From: Dentipellis sp. KUC8613
Taxonomy: Eukaryota; Basidiomycota; Agaricomycetes; Russulales; Hericiaceae
DNA length: 64,000 bases
Assembly (NCBI GenBank): GCA_002286715.1
Contig: NSJX01000022.1
Coordinates: 221,226-285,225 of the forward strand
Direction: 5' to 3'
Made by a program: the position numbers and the translations under genes. A model generated the notes under the pieces. The model was not told the origin of the DNA, did no database searches, and saw only the letters and a program-made list of their open reading frames with translations. Below, in pieces: positions 36,779 through 46,521 of this stretch. The stretch's first letter is position 1. The number at the start of each line of letters is the position of its first letter.

Positions 36779-38437
36779 ATGTCGTCGCCTCCGCAAGGCA
36801 CCTCAGCACCTTCAGATGAACTTCGGCGAGGCGATCGCGTGCGCGAGATTTTCGGCACGATGCAGTCAAAGCACCGAGGACGGCGGACGGAGCTGGAGAT
36901 GCACCTCGAGGCGTTGAAGGCGCATCAGCTCTTCTCAGATTGGAGGTACGTTTTGAAAGCGCTCAGGCGATAGGCGAGATATCCATGGACGATCTGACGA
37001 TGCGAGTCGTACTATGGCAGGGAGAGGGCGCAAAGCGTCACAGTCATGCTCCGTGCGTTTGTGGCGTACGTGCAGGCCGACTGGCAGTGGACGCTGGCGT
37101 CCGCCGGGCTGAGCGAGGACGACTGGAGAGTCCACGGGCATATGACAGATCAGGAAGTCTACGACTACATCGCACTCATGGGCTCGCCGGACTCTGGCGA
37201 TATTGCACAGGGTATGCCTGGAGTCACTCTTGTGCTATCGCGGCTTACTGATTCCTTCCATAAGAATCGAAATCCGCCGCCGGATCACCAAGAGCAGCCT
37301 CCACGCCCACGAACAGCCCGCGTCGCTCGCAAAGCAAATCGGAACTCCCCCCACAGGCGAGCTCTCATCATCACCTCGGCATGTGCATTCTAATCTCCAT
37401 TCTACCAGCCCCGGCCACGAGTCCGCGTCCAGCAAGACGGCGACAAAGTGCGCGTCAGGATCACCGCCCGCGTGCCCGATATCCGAGGGCCCAACGTCAC
37501 CAGGACACCCGACGGCGACGTGGAAGTGACCATGCTACCCATCCTCACCGCTGCGGAGCACAGCTACCTCGTCAGCGCCGGCTTCCTTCTGGCGCTCGAT
37601 GACGCCGCGCAGGCCCTGGAGTCCGCATTCGCGTGGCGGCAAAAGCGGCAGCGCGAGAAGCCCGCGAGCGAGTCCCGCAGGGCGCCCGTCCCGCTGCAGC
37701 GGTCGCGCACGTCGGGCGCGGGTGCGGGCGCGGACGCAGACGTAGCGCAGGCGGACAGCAGGCTGTTCGACGAGGTGCGTGCGGAGCACGTGCGCGAGAT
37801 TCAGGCCTTGTACCGGCAGCGGATGGGTGAGTTCAAGCTGCTGGGCGTCGCGAAGGCGCGCGGGCTCGACCTGTTCGCGGAGGACCTCATGATGCTCACG
37901 AAGCGCAACTTTGGCGAGGAGGTCGACTGGATCCGGTTCGACGTCGACCGGCAGATGCTCCCGACGATCGTGCAGGACCACATCGAGTACGCCGAGCGCG
38001 CGCATCAGCCGGGCCTGGAGCGCAGGCAGTACTTCGAGCTGTACCGCCAACGCCAGGCGCGCGCCGAGGAGCGACGGGCACAGAAGGAGAGCATGGTCGG
38101 CGACCGCGTCGTCGTGGAGATGCGCAAGTTTTTGGGCATCGGCACGTTCCTGTCGCAGCCGCAGCCCGTTGCCACGGAGGAACCGGAGCTGGACCCGGAG
38201 GTTCAGCGCAGGGTGCTGGAGGCCCGGTATCCGCAGTTTGGCCTCGAGCGCGAGAAGAAGGGCTCGGCGGCTGGGATCGCGTTGGCGCACAGCAGCTCTG
38301 CGGGCGGCCGACGAGGGGCCGAGAGACAGCAAGATGAAGGCAACCAGCCGGAGTCGAGTGCGATGGCTCAGCGTAGGTGGGCCAACCCGCCTAATGTGAC
38401 TCAGGCGCGCGAGCGCTGGATTCCTCATACCACCTAG
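36779..38437 (+). CDS. type B three-module family protein (B3)
   Basis: Function unknown; 492 residues. Exons 36779-36945, 37021-37211, 37265-37356 and 37409-38437. M1 starts MSSPPQGTS, includes REIFGTMQSKHRGRR and ends SDWR. M2 is RAFVAYVQADWQW ... DDWRVHGHMT ... LMGSPDSGD. The third exon is a Ser/Pro/Arg linker. The long last exon begins PRPRVRVQQDGDKVRVRI and holds M3 (LPILTAAEHSYLVSAGFL) followed by a highly charged helical domain of about 200 residues (LLGVAKARGLDLF, EEVDWIRFDVDRQ). Intron 3 (37357-37408) starts CAG|GCGAGC, a GC-AG intron shared with the minus-strand paralogue at 863. Intact and the best-preserved member of its subtype. Large antisense frames over the last exon are shadows of its composition. 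Confidence 0.8.
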
Positions 38438-38618
38438 TGCTTAGTAAATTTTCTGTTTCGTTCGGACTGGCTGTGTGGTATGATACATTCTTCTTGGTCT
38501 TTAGTTCTAGTGTACAGGCGCAGGCTGCTACGTATGCTCTCCATGCTGTAACTATACATACTCTTACTGTACACAAACAATACATACAACTGAGGATTTC
38601 GTCTGAATCCTGCGATAC

Positions 38619-39772
38619 TTATGGAAGCCCTCGCCCTGAGTTGATTGCATTTGCCACTTGACTGGTATTCGGGCGGTTATAGGCGTATCTGCAAGTCAGA
38701 GGCACAAATATCAGACAGATTGGCTCCGACGGATTGCTCACAGCGCTTCCTTACCTCTCGTAGCTATCCAGATACAGCTGCTCCGTGCTGCAGGTGCTCT
38801 TGAACGCCGGATGCTCGAATAAGCGTTTCAACCACGCGTCGAACTTCGGTCCGGAAGGCATCTCGAATCCGCGGTAGTGCTTCAGCACGTTCGTCGCTCG
38901 GAACACCCCTAGTGGTCCCGTTTATTCGTAAGCTTTCCGCGCTGAGAGGAGTGTATGGAGGCTTACACGGCCCGACCATGATATCCACCCAATTGATCTC
39001 GCCGCCCTCTTGCCACAGTCCAGCACCCTGCCCCGTCTCCGACTCGCTCCCCAATTCTCGCTCCGCGCGCTCGAAGAGCGCGGAAAGCTGCTCTAAGGAA
39101 GCGTGGAACTCTTTCCCTCCTGCGATCTGTGCGTCGGTATCTTGAGCTTGGAGGTACCTGTAGAACGCGGGCACGACGGCGCGGTTGACGTGGTCGGCCT
39201 GGAGCCGGGCGAGTGCGCGGGCATAGGGGTCTCTGAGCGGCGGGAGAAGGGTGCGTGGGCCTAGGCTGGCTGCCAGGCTAGCATGAATGAAGGCAGGATA
39301 AGTGGCGGTCAGTTGGAATCACAGCGTTGCGAAAAAAACGCACTCTTCGAGGTATTCCATGATAACGGTGCTTTCGTTGAGTGCACGCGGCGGGTCAAAG
39401 CGATAGAGCTTCAGGCCTGGAACGAGCCCTTTCGGCGAGACTTCCAAAAGCTCCTTTGGCTTTGCATATGGGTCAACCTCGTCTGTGATGCGCAGCCATG
39501 AGATAAATACGCTTCCAGAAAGTGTGACCACTAACAATACTACAGTCGCGTAAGTCATACCATCAGCGACAATCAAGAGATACGCAGAGAAGACGTACTT
39601 TGTATGGGATACCAAGGTACTCAAACGCTACCCAGACACGCTGCACGAACGGACAGAAGCAGCCGCCGAAGAGTGTGATGTCTTCTTCGGCACTGTGATG
39701 CTTCACTGTCTCGAGTGCGAGACCAGTAGCCTCTCGATGGTATTGTTTCCCACTATCGCTCTTCGCCGACAT
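38619..39772 (-). CDS. omega-class glutathione transferase
   Basis: Six exons: 39599-39772, 39536-39539, 39344-39482, 38967-39277, 38755-38908 and 38619-38688, giving 283 residues. The N-terminal thioredoxin-like domain has LFGGCFCPFVQRVW. In omega GSTs the CPFxQR cysteine (Cys40 here) forms the mixed disulfide with glutathione. It is followed by the VDPYAKPKELLEVSPKGLVP and ESTVIMEYLED glutathione-site motifs. The C-terminal helical domain has DPYARALARLQADHVNR and GPWVFRATNVLKHYRGF. Expected role: cytosolic thiol transferase, dehydroascorbate reductase or detoxification. Oddity: exon 2 is only four bases (TATT). Without it the frame breaks; with it the protein reads IPYKYYEVDPY, as omega GSTs do. 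The donor after GPW is GTAAGC at 38966. No disruption. Confidence 0.9.
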
Positions 39773-40033
39773 TGAAGCTATAGCCTGTGGTCAAGAGCAA
39801 CTCGGATGTATACACGACTTGAAGCTTGAAGCTTGAAGACGCGGGAGCTAGACGGCATTCCGACTCCATTCCCGGTCGTATCACGAGCACATCGATGACG
39901 TCGTTGCTTTGTCTGCCTTCTGCACCACCTGCCCGCACAGTTTGAAGCTTTATATATTTAGTTTGAAGGGCCATGCACCTCGAGCCGAAGTTTTCCTTGA
40001 TGATGAGTGAACGGAGGAAGAGCAAGAGCAAGA

Positions 40034-40206
40034 GCGCGAACAAGATACAATGACACGGTCGACTCGGAGCCGCGGCCGGATTTACAGCACATTCGGAGCC
40101 AATATCTCGTCTGTGGGTTACTGCACCCCGACCTCTCCTGCGGAGGCAAAGCAACCCATCATGTTTTTTGCATCGTTTTGCTTCCACCTGTCCGCCTGGT
40201 AACATG
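40034..40206. repeat. dispersed ~170-bp repeat, copy 1
   Basis: About 85% alike, by eye, to 44941-45106. The best-kept stretch is TTACAGCACATTCGGAGCC. No open frame is conserved between the copies, and indels are not multiples of three. It may be a small non-coding RNA gene, a promoter fragment or a short mobile element. Confidence 0.7.
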
Positions 40207-40321
40207 AAGAGAACTGCGCGCGCCAAATCCCAAATCCCATGCGCTTGGTCTACGAAGCCCAGGGATGCCGCCGCGCCACCTGACAGCCTCGCCGTGCAGG
40301 CATGGACTCAACGCATCGTAC

Positions 40322-40342
40322 CGATTCGCTGCGATAGGAATG
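40322..40342 (+). promoter_or_regulatory. conserved upstream box of type B genes
   Basis: The core GCTGCGATAGGAAT lies about 230 bp before the ATG at 40572. The same box stands about 200 bp upstream of 46522 (46301-46320) and about 210 bp upstream of the minus-strand gene starting at 59424 (59633-59653). Around it, 40250-40460 and the 59.5-59.75 kb region are similar over roughly 200 bp. Confidence 0.65.
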
Positions 40343-40571
40343 TATAATGTCAGCCACCGCCTTCTGGGTCGAGATAGGGAGCGATAATCTACGCACGGAT
40401 GCGATGGATAGGGACTCGGGACTCGGTAGCTCCGAAGGAGAGGCGCCATCTTGTCCTGATCATGAGTGTCCTACAGGATATCAGCGCTGTGGCCCAGTCT
40501 GACTTCTCACCCTCCGCTCCTCGACTCCCCCTTCCTACCTATCCTGCAACATGCTACACAATACATCAACC

Positions 40572-42034
40572 ATGTCCCTCTCAACGGCAGGCGCTGTTTA
40601 TTTTGGGGACCCAGAAGATGATCCTCTGAGACGGGCGCTCGAGAGACAAAATGCGGCGAGCATCCGCGGCTTGTTCCTCTACATGCAGAAGCAATACAGC
40701 GAGGCGCGGCAGCAGCACCAGCATGCGTACGACGTTGCCAGGACGTCTCCATTAAGTCCCGAAAGCAGGTAAGCCTCGCCGTCCTCCCTATGGTGCTGAT
40801 GGATGGATCATCGTGCCTCCAACAGGGCCACGGCTTGCAAGCAAGCCAAGACCAAGCTGCTGGCGTTCAAAGAGCGTATACGGACAGAATGGCTGGACAA
40901 GCTGGAAAAAATGACGCTCCGAGAGGAAGACTGGACGGCGAGCAGCCACATGTCGAGCAAGGAGCGATCGGAATATATCCAGCTGTTGGGGCCGCCCCGG
41001 GTAGAGGACGACGTGAATCGTAGGTGGCCCGGTCGTCCAGTGCATGGAGACAGTCTCCTTACGCCGCAGGATGCAGTACAACGAAGCCCTACGTCAATTC
41101 CGCCCCTCCAGAAACACCGCCGACTTCCAACACCCCCACGCTCACCTCCGAGATCTTCACCAGCCCGACGCAGGGCACAGCCCGCGAAGCCAGCGTCCAC
41201 TTCGAGAAAAGAGGTACATGAGTTCCAAATGCCTCTTTCCATCGTATCCTGGCCTGACGGAGCTTCGCGATGTGCCGCAAGGATTCCTACAGGCACGTCC
41301 GCATCGAGACCAAAGAGCGCGTCGACGCCTCCCTGATCATCTACATCGACGAAGACGACGAAGACGGCGCCGTCGCGCTCGCCGAGTTCCCCGACCTCGC
41401 GCCCGCAGAGCAACGCTTCCTCGAAGCCGTCGGCTTCTTCCAATACCTCGAGGCCAAAGGGCGCCAAATGGACGCCAAATTCGCCACGGTATTCGACGCG
41501 CGTTTCGCCGCGGGCACATGTACAGCACCGCACAAGGACCCGCAGATGCTGAAGGCGGAGCTCGAGCAGGCCGTCGCGCAGGAGCTGCACGAGGCGTGCG
41601 AGCGCGAGCTGCAGGCCGTGTTCAAGGCCCACATGCTCGAGTTCATGGTCATCGGCATCGCCGAGGAGAAGCAGCTCGGCTTCCGCCCGGAGGACACGCA
41701 GTACCTCTGCCGGATCGGGTTCCCGGAGAAAGTGCGGCGGCTCCAGCGCGACATCGAGACGGAGGCGTACGAGCTGATCCTCCAGGATCAGGTCGACTTT
41801 ATGAACTTCGCGGTGGAGCCGGGTCGTCTGCCGCTGGAGAAGAGGCGCAAGCTCGCTGAGCTCGAGCGCATGATGGGGGAGCGCAAGGCGTGGGGAGAGG
41901 CCAAGGTGAAGCGTGTGGTCGCGGAGGAGCTGAAGCGCCATCTAGCGGACTTCCGAAAGCCCGGATCGAGTAGCGCGCGTTCGAGTACTAGTCCGTTTCC
42001 GCAGTGGAGTCGTCCGGGCGCACATAAGGTGTAG
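40572..42034 (+). CDS. type B three-module family protein (B5)
   Basis: Function unknown; 426 residues. Exons 40572-40768, 40826-41019, 41077-41213 and 41282-42034. M1 is SIRGLFLYMQKQYSEARQQ ... SPESR. M2 is FKERIRTEWLDKL ... EEDWTASSHMSSKERSEYI ... LLGPPR. The linker is Pro/Arg/Ser-rich (LPTPPRSPPRSSPARRRA). M3 begins RHVRIETKERVDASLI with an acidic EDDEDG patch, then VALAEFPDLAPAEQRFLEAVGFF and a long charged helical region (IGFPEKVRRLQRDIE, KRRKLAELERMMGERK). I start at 40572 rather than the in-frame ATG at 40551 because the paralogue at 57912 starts here. The linker frame requires the acceptor at 41076, seven bases past the first AG; the paralogue needs the same. Confidence 0.8.
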
Positions 42035-43100
42035 GCTTTCGGACCTGGGGGTGAGCTTGATGCAGCTCGATTGAGACGAGCGCACAGACTTGCCAAATGC
42101 TAACATTAGTCGTGTTTGTTCGAAGGCTGCACCGGCCAATTGATGGATCGGTATACTACGCGGAGGATCTGTTGTATTGAAGAGATGTAAGACAAACAAT
42201 TTTGTGCTGTCTCGATGACAGGATTGCTCTCACACCAGATGCTGTTCCCTGCGGTATATCGCACCTACCTCGCGAGCACACGAAGCATGACCAAATCTAG
42301 AGTCGTCGATTATCGCCAACCAACAGAGCGAAGCCGAGAGCGCCTCGTCTGAATCTCCCTAAGCATAAGTAGTCGAAGAAACCTGGGAGACAGGGGTATG
42401 TCCGGGAGCACAGAACGACGCTGTGGGTAGTAGTTCCCGGTAAGATGCATATGATAAACGTTGCAGTCGAGGTACAAACTGCAAGTTCAGTTTAGAGTAG
42501 CTCCGCCGGTAGAGCCGAAACTACCTATTGTGGTCCCGCATTTCCGGGTGATATTGACGTGTGACGTCAGCAATCCTTTGCATTGGCATCGAAATCCGGT
42601 TGAGAGCCCTGCAGCGATTGGAGAAACATTGTAATGGCCTGGACATGAATACAATGTGATGCATTGATGTATTGGTGTCGTAGGTTTAAATTTCACGCAC
42701 TGCGAGTCACTCCCGCAGATTCCAAGCATCCTCGCCGCCGAATCACGCTGAAGAAGCATTGCTCCATCACACAAGATGTGAGAAAGGTATCTCATGCATT
42801 TTGAGCGCGCAAATCATGTCCCCTTGAGCTTCATATGTATATGCATTGATTGGCTTTCCGAGGGTCTATGATCAGAGAGATTCGACTCTCAACAGCCTTC
42901 CGTTCTCTTAGCCGCCTCGCGCACGTGATGCGACGCGTCTTGTTGTTGGTGCTTGTGTGTGCCGTTCAACAGAACGCGCGCCGCATCGTTTCTGCATCTC
43001 TCCTCCTCCTTTTCCTCCCCTCGCACTCAACCGCGCAGCAACCACGCTCTACTACGCACAAGACTCTTTCTGTCCCGACACCTGCTTCTAGGGTTCGAAA
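42035..43100. other. gene-free spacer
   Basis: Contains a perfect TGACGTCA palindrome near 42557 and many CATTG/CAATG words between 42580 and 42690. No supported gene. Confidence 0.5.
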
Positions 43101-44470
43101 ATGGATGAGCAGCTGATCAATCTGAACCAGTTGGCCAGTAGGAAGTTTGTAGACCCGCATATATATGCTCTGTAGTCTGACATTGGTTTGCTGGATGCAG
43201 GTACCCGGTGACAGATGACCCCCAGTAAAGATCATTACACTAGGGCATCGCCAACACCATGCAAGTCTGATCCATATGTCGTAGCCCCCAGTGCGCGTCG
43301 TCCGCACTCTCTTGCGTGCGCGGACGCCGCGTTTCTCTGTGTTCGCCGCTTCACGCGATTTTTGGTTGGCAATTGTAAGCCACATGGTTTGTCATCTCTA
43401 TCTCAAGGTTCATCCTGGGTGCCCTCTTACCGGTCTCGAACTCAATCGCGCGGACGAAAGCAAGGTGTGTATGATAACAATGGTGCGTTCGCGCTCGCGC
43501 CCATGCGTGCCCCGCTGCGCCCGAACAGTATCGCACCCGCCGGATATGCTATTTTCTTACAGATGATCTTACCCGGGTTGCGCGACAGCGTACGAGCTCC
43601 CCTTCTTCTTTCTGCTCCGCGCTTATCCCTGTCTGGCCGTGTCTCCACACCGCGCGAACCCGACTCCGACTCCGACCCCAACCCATGCACAATCGCTCGC
43701 ACCTTCACTCTCCCCGACTATGCCTTCTCCAAGTCGACCTCTCCTCGCGCCCCTCGCTCCTCGCCGTTGCCGAGACCATGCGCAGCGCACACGGGCACGT
43801 CGGCTTGCTCGTCAACGACGCGGGCATCGCGCTCTCGCGGCACATCCAGCTGCCGCTATCCCTGCGCAGCGCCTCGGCGGATGCAGTGGACGTGCGCGTG
43901 CTGCAGCGCGTGCTGTGGGACGAGGCGAGCCTGGACGACTTCCGCACGTCGTTCTCGGTGAACGTCACGGGCGCATACGACCGCACCATCGCGTTCCCCA
44001 ACCTGCTGCACGCGGCGAACGCGCGACGAGCCAGGTACTGATGGTGTCGAGCGTCGCGGCCTTCCGCCATGACGAGCGCGCGTACAGCGTGCCGTACGCA
44101 CTGAGCAAGGCCGCGACGACGCACCTCGGCAATATATTCGTGAAGCTGCTCAAGGAGTACAGGATCCGCAGCAACGTGCTTGCACCGGACATCTTCCCCT
44201 CTGGTGCGTCGCGCGTGTGCTTTTGCTTTACTCCCGGACGCGTGCATGCTGAGGTTGCTGTGGCGCAGATATGACGGCGGGCGTGGTGCCCGACGAGGAC
44301 GTCACGCAGGACGTGCCGCTGCAGCGCGCGGCCGGCGCGGACGACATGGCGGGCCTGATTCTGTCCCTCGCGAGTCGCGCGGGGGCGTACGTGAACGGGA
44401 CCGTGCATACGCCGCTGTGCATAAATTACTTTGGAGTTATCATTGAAGAGGTGCGTATCTCGTGTCTCTA
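43101..44470 (+). pseudogene. decayed short-chain dehydrogenase/reductase
   Basis: The coding remains read VDLSSRPSLLAVAETM ... GLLVNDAGIA (from about 43730), then FSVNVTGAY, SSVAAF, the catalytic YxxxK pattern in YALSKAATTHL, and after a short intron (about 44205-44270) MTAGVVP ... AGADDMAGLILSLAS. A possible N-terminal scrap (MDEQLINLNQLASRKF) is at 43101. The cofactor-binding GxxxGxG segment cannot be found in the intervening 600 bases. A frameshift separates NLLHAANARR from SQVLMVSS near 44027, and the usual C-terminal NG-x(4)-DGG end is replaced after YVNGT. It is therefore a relic of an NAD(P)-dependent oxidoreductase. Confidence 0.75.
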
Positions 44471-44940
44471 CGACATAACAGGGAACTTGACGATCAGCAA
44501 TATTCAGAACTCACGCTCAGAAGTATCTTCGACGTCCAAAATGAAATGTCGATGGTGGTGATGACTGTGGCGATGGCGAGGAGATTGACGGTGCCGTGGT
44601 GAAGAAATTCCAGGAGAGGAGGAAAATGTACTGACGGTAGCATGCTCTGTGTCATATTTTTGCTACCCTCCAATTCCATCGCATTGGCATTACAGTGTGT
44701 ATAATCTGAATCTCCCGGTGAGAAGCATTGGATTTTGATACCCAGCATTGGACACTGCTGAGCATTACAATACATTCTGGTGTCAATGCGTGGCATTGCA
44801 TTGAAAATGGGGTAGCTCTATATTACACTTTGGGGTTGACCATTTCCTTGCTAGCATTTTGACCATTTTAGTCAATGCAATACTTTTTATATCAATGTAT
44901 CTGTATTACATTGGTTCCACCTTTTTGCTGATGAACGAGC

Positions 44941-45106
44941 GCGAACAATGCACGACGTCGACCCGGAGCTGCGGCCGGAGTTACAGCACATTCGGAGCCA
45001 ATATCTTTTACTCGTCTTGTGGGTACCTGCACCCCAATCTCTCCTGCGTGAGCAGAGCAACCCATCATGTTTTCTGCATCATTCTGCATCCACCCGGTGA
45101 CATGAC
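44941..45106. repeat. dispersed ~170-bp repeat, copy 2
   Basis: Partner of 40034-40206 in the same orientation. Differences include a 3-base insertion (TTTTACTCG for TCTCG) and small indels. Confidence 0.7.
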
Positions 45107-45182
45107 GAAGAGATATATGTTTATACAACTAGTACGCGACTGACTGCATATGTACTCTGCACACATAATCCACATACGCATG

Positions 45183-45222
45183 GGCCGCCTGGCGAAATGG
45201 CATCGCGTCTGACTACGAATCA
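45183..45222 (+). pseudogene. truncated tRNA-Arg (5' half)
   Basis: The first 40 bases of tRNA-Arg(ACG), from the acceptor 5' strand to the anticodon loop and TCA, are intact; the sequence then changes to TTTTAAAA. It cannot fold into a tRNA. It lies 252 bp from a complete copy in inverted orientation. Confidence 0.85.
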
Positions 45223-45474
45223 TTTTAAAAATACATTCAAAGTATATCCTTGAGGGATTCCTTGTTTTAGCTCTTGAGAAATCATGCAAATGCAGCCAGG
45301 CCTGTTCGAAGACCCGATGCCGTCTTGTCAGGTGGCCATGTTGCACTTTTCTTGTTGGACTTATAATATTCATATGATCCAGCCCGAGCATTGGTGGAAG
45401 AAAATTCATGCAAAAGTCTGCATAAAGGGTGTTCCATAATATCGGAAGGAGAGATGAAAGAAAAAAATTCAGAG

Positions 45475-45546
45475 TGACCACCGCAGGGGTCGAACCTGCA
45501 ATCTCCTGATTCGTAGTCAGACGCGATGCCATTTCGCCAGGCGGCC
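45475..45546 (-). tRNA. tRNA-Arg (anticodon ACG)
   Basis: Same 72-nt sequence as 193-264, on the minus strand. A run of T on the transcribed side lies just downstream (complement of AAAAAAA at 45461-45467) and would serve as the RNA polymerase III terminator. Confidence 0.93.
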
Positions 45547-46300
45547 ATGTCGACATCTTGACAATTGCGCTTGCTGGCGCCCGTACCGCGATGGCGTAAA
45601 CACAGTTGAAATGCACAATCGTAAGGAACGTACAGGGGAACACATTCAATCTAGCCGAATACCCAACGAGAAAGTCTCAGCGTCCTTAATCCAGGACGAT
45701 CTAGTATCCGTTTATGCCGGAGATGAATGTCATCAAAGTAAGCACCGTATCACAAGAAGTTGCCTGACGTTCGGATTCGCCGCATGCTCTCCATCCAGAG
45801 ACTTTGAATCCTCTGGATGGACACTCCATGATGAGATTAATCACGCCAGCGATCCTATAGAAAAATCCTTATCTTTGGCTCGGGCAAGCCCACGACAATG
45901 GGCGCGGTACTAGTTTGGCTCCCTGACTAGATATGGAGGCCCGTAGGTCTCGTGGCCGCCGCACATGAGAGCATACGCGCGATGAAGTAGTAGCCACGCT
46001 GTGTATGGGCCCATTGACTCATCGCATGACGATGCGTCATGGCGGACTTTGTATATCCTGAAGATAGATGCTATGTCGTGTGAAGTACTCGATGTACAAG
46101 GCTTCACCCTAATAGGATACCTGTTTGAGCGACAAAGTCACTGACGCGGACCCACAGCGCACAGCAACCGTAAATCGTGCATCCCAAGTCTCAAGTAGCC
46201 GAACCAGATCAAGGAGAGTACGATGTTGCTGAGGAAACTTTGAAGCATAGACATGGCAGTGACATCTTCCTAGCCGCCGTGAGCTCAACACCACACCTAG
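45547..46300. other. gene-free spacer
   Basis: No supported coding segment. Ends at the conserved upstream box of the next type B gene. Confidence 0.5.
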
Positions 46301-46320
46301 ATTGGCTGCGATAGGAATAC
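46301..46320 (+). promoter_or_regulatory. conserved upstream box of type B genes
   Basis: ATTGGCTGCGATAGGAATAC, about 200 bp before the ATG at 46522. A weaker GCGATAGGAAGG repeat follows at 46356-46367. Confidence 0.6.
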
Positions 46321-46521
46321 AACGGTCTGGACTCCGCCTCCACGTCAGCCGGAATGCGATAGGAAGGGATGGTATACGTACACAGCAATTGGGCGGCGTT
46401 GGAATACTGGTAGTGTTCTGCCCGCGACAGTTCCGAAAGACAAGCGCCACGGTCCTAGGACGAGGGGTACAAGAAGCGTCTCTCTCTGGATCCGATCGCA
46501 CGCACCGGACACCGACGACGC

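Larger units (their letters stand above)
39773..40571. other. divergent intergenic region with dispersed repeat and family promoter
   Basis: Separates the minus-strand GST from the plus-strand gene at 40572. Holds one copy of a dispersed repeat (about 40034-40206) and the conserved promoter block of the downstream gene (about 40260-40460). Confidence 0.6.
44471..45474. other. AT-richer spacer with repeat and truncated tRNA
   Basis: Rich in CATTG/CAATG and ATTACA words (44680-44920). It then carries the second dispersed-repeat copy and the 5' half of a tRNA-Arg. No protein gene seen. Confidence 0.6.

Noticed and set aside
37535..38428. 297-codon antisense frame over the last exon of B3
   Set aside because: Mirror of a codon-biased GC-rich exon; similar antisense frames lie over B5 and B7.
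43215..43961. 248-codon plus-strand frame over the SDR relic
   Set aside because: Out of frame with the recognisable SDR segments and without similarity to any protein feature.
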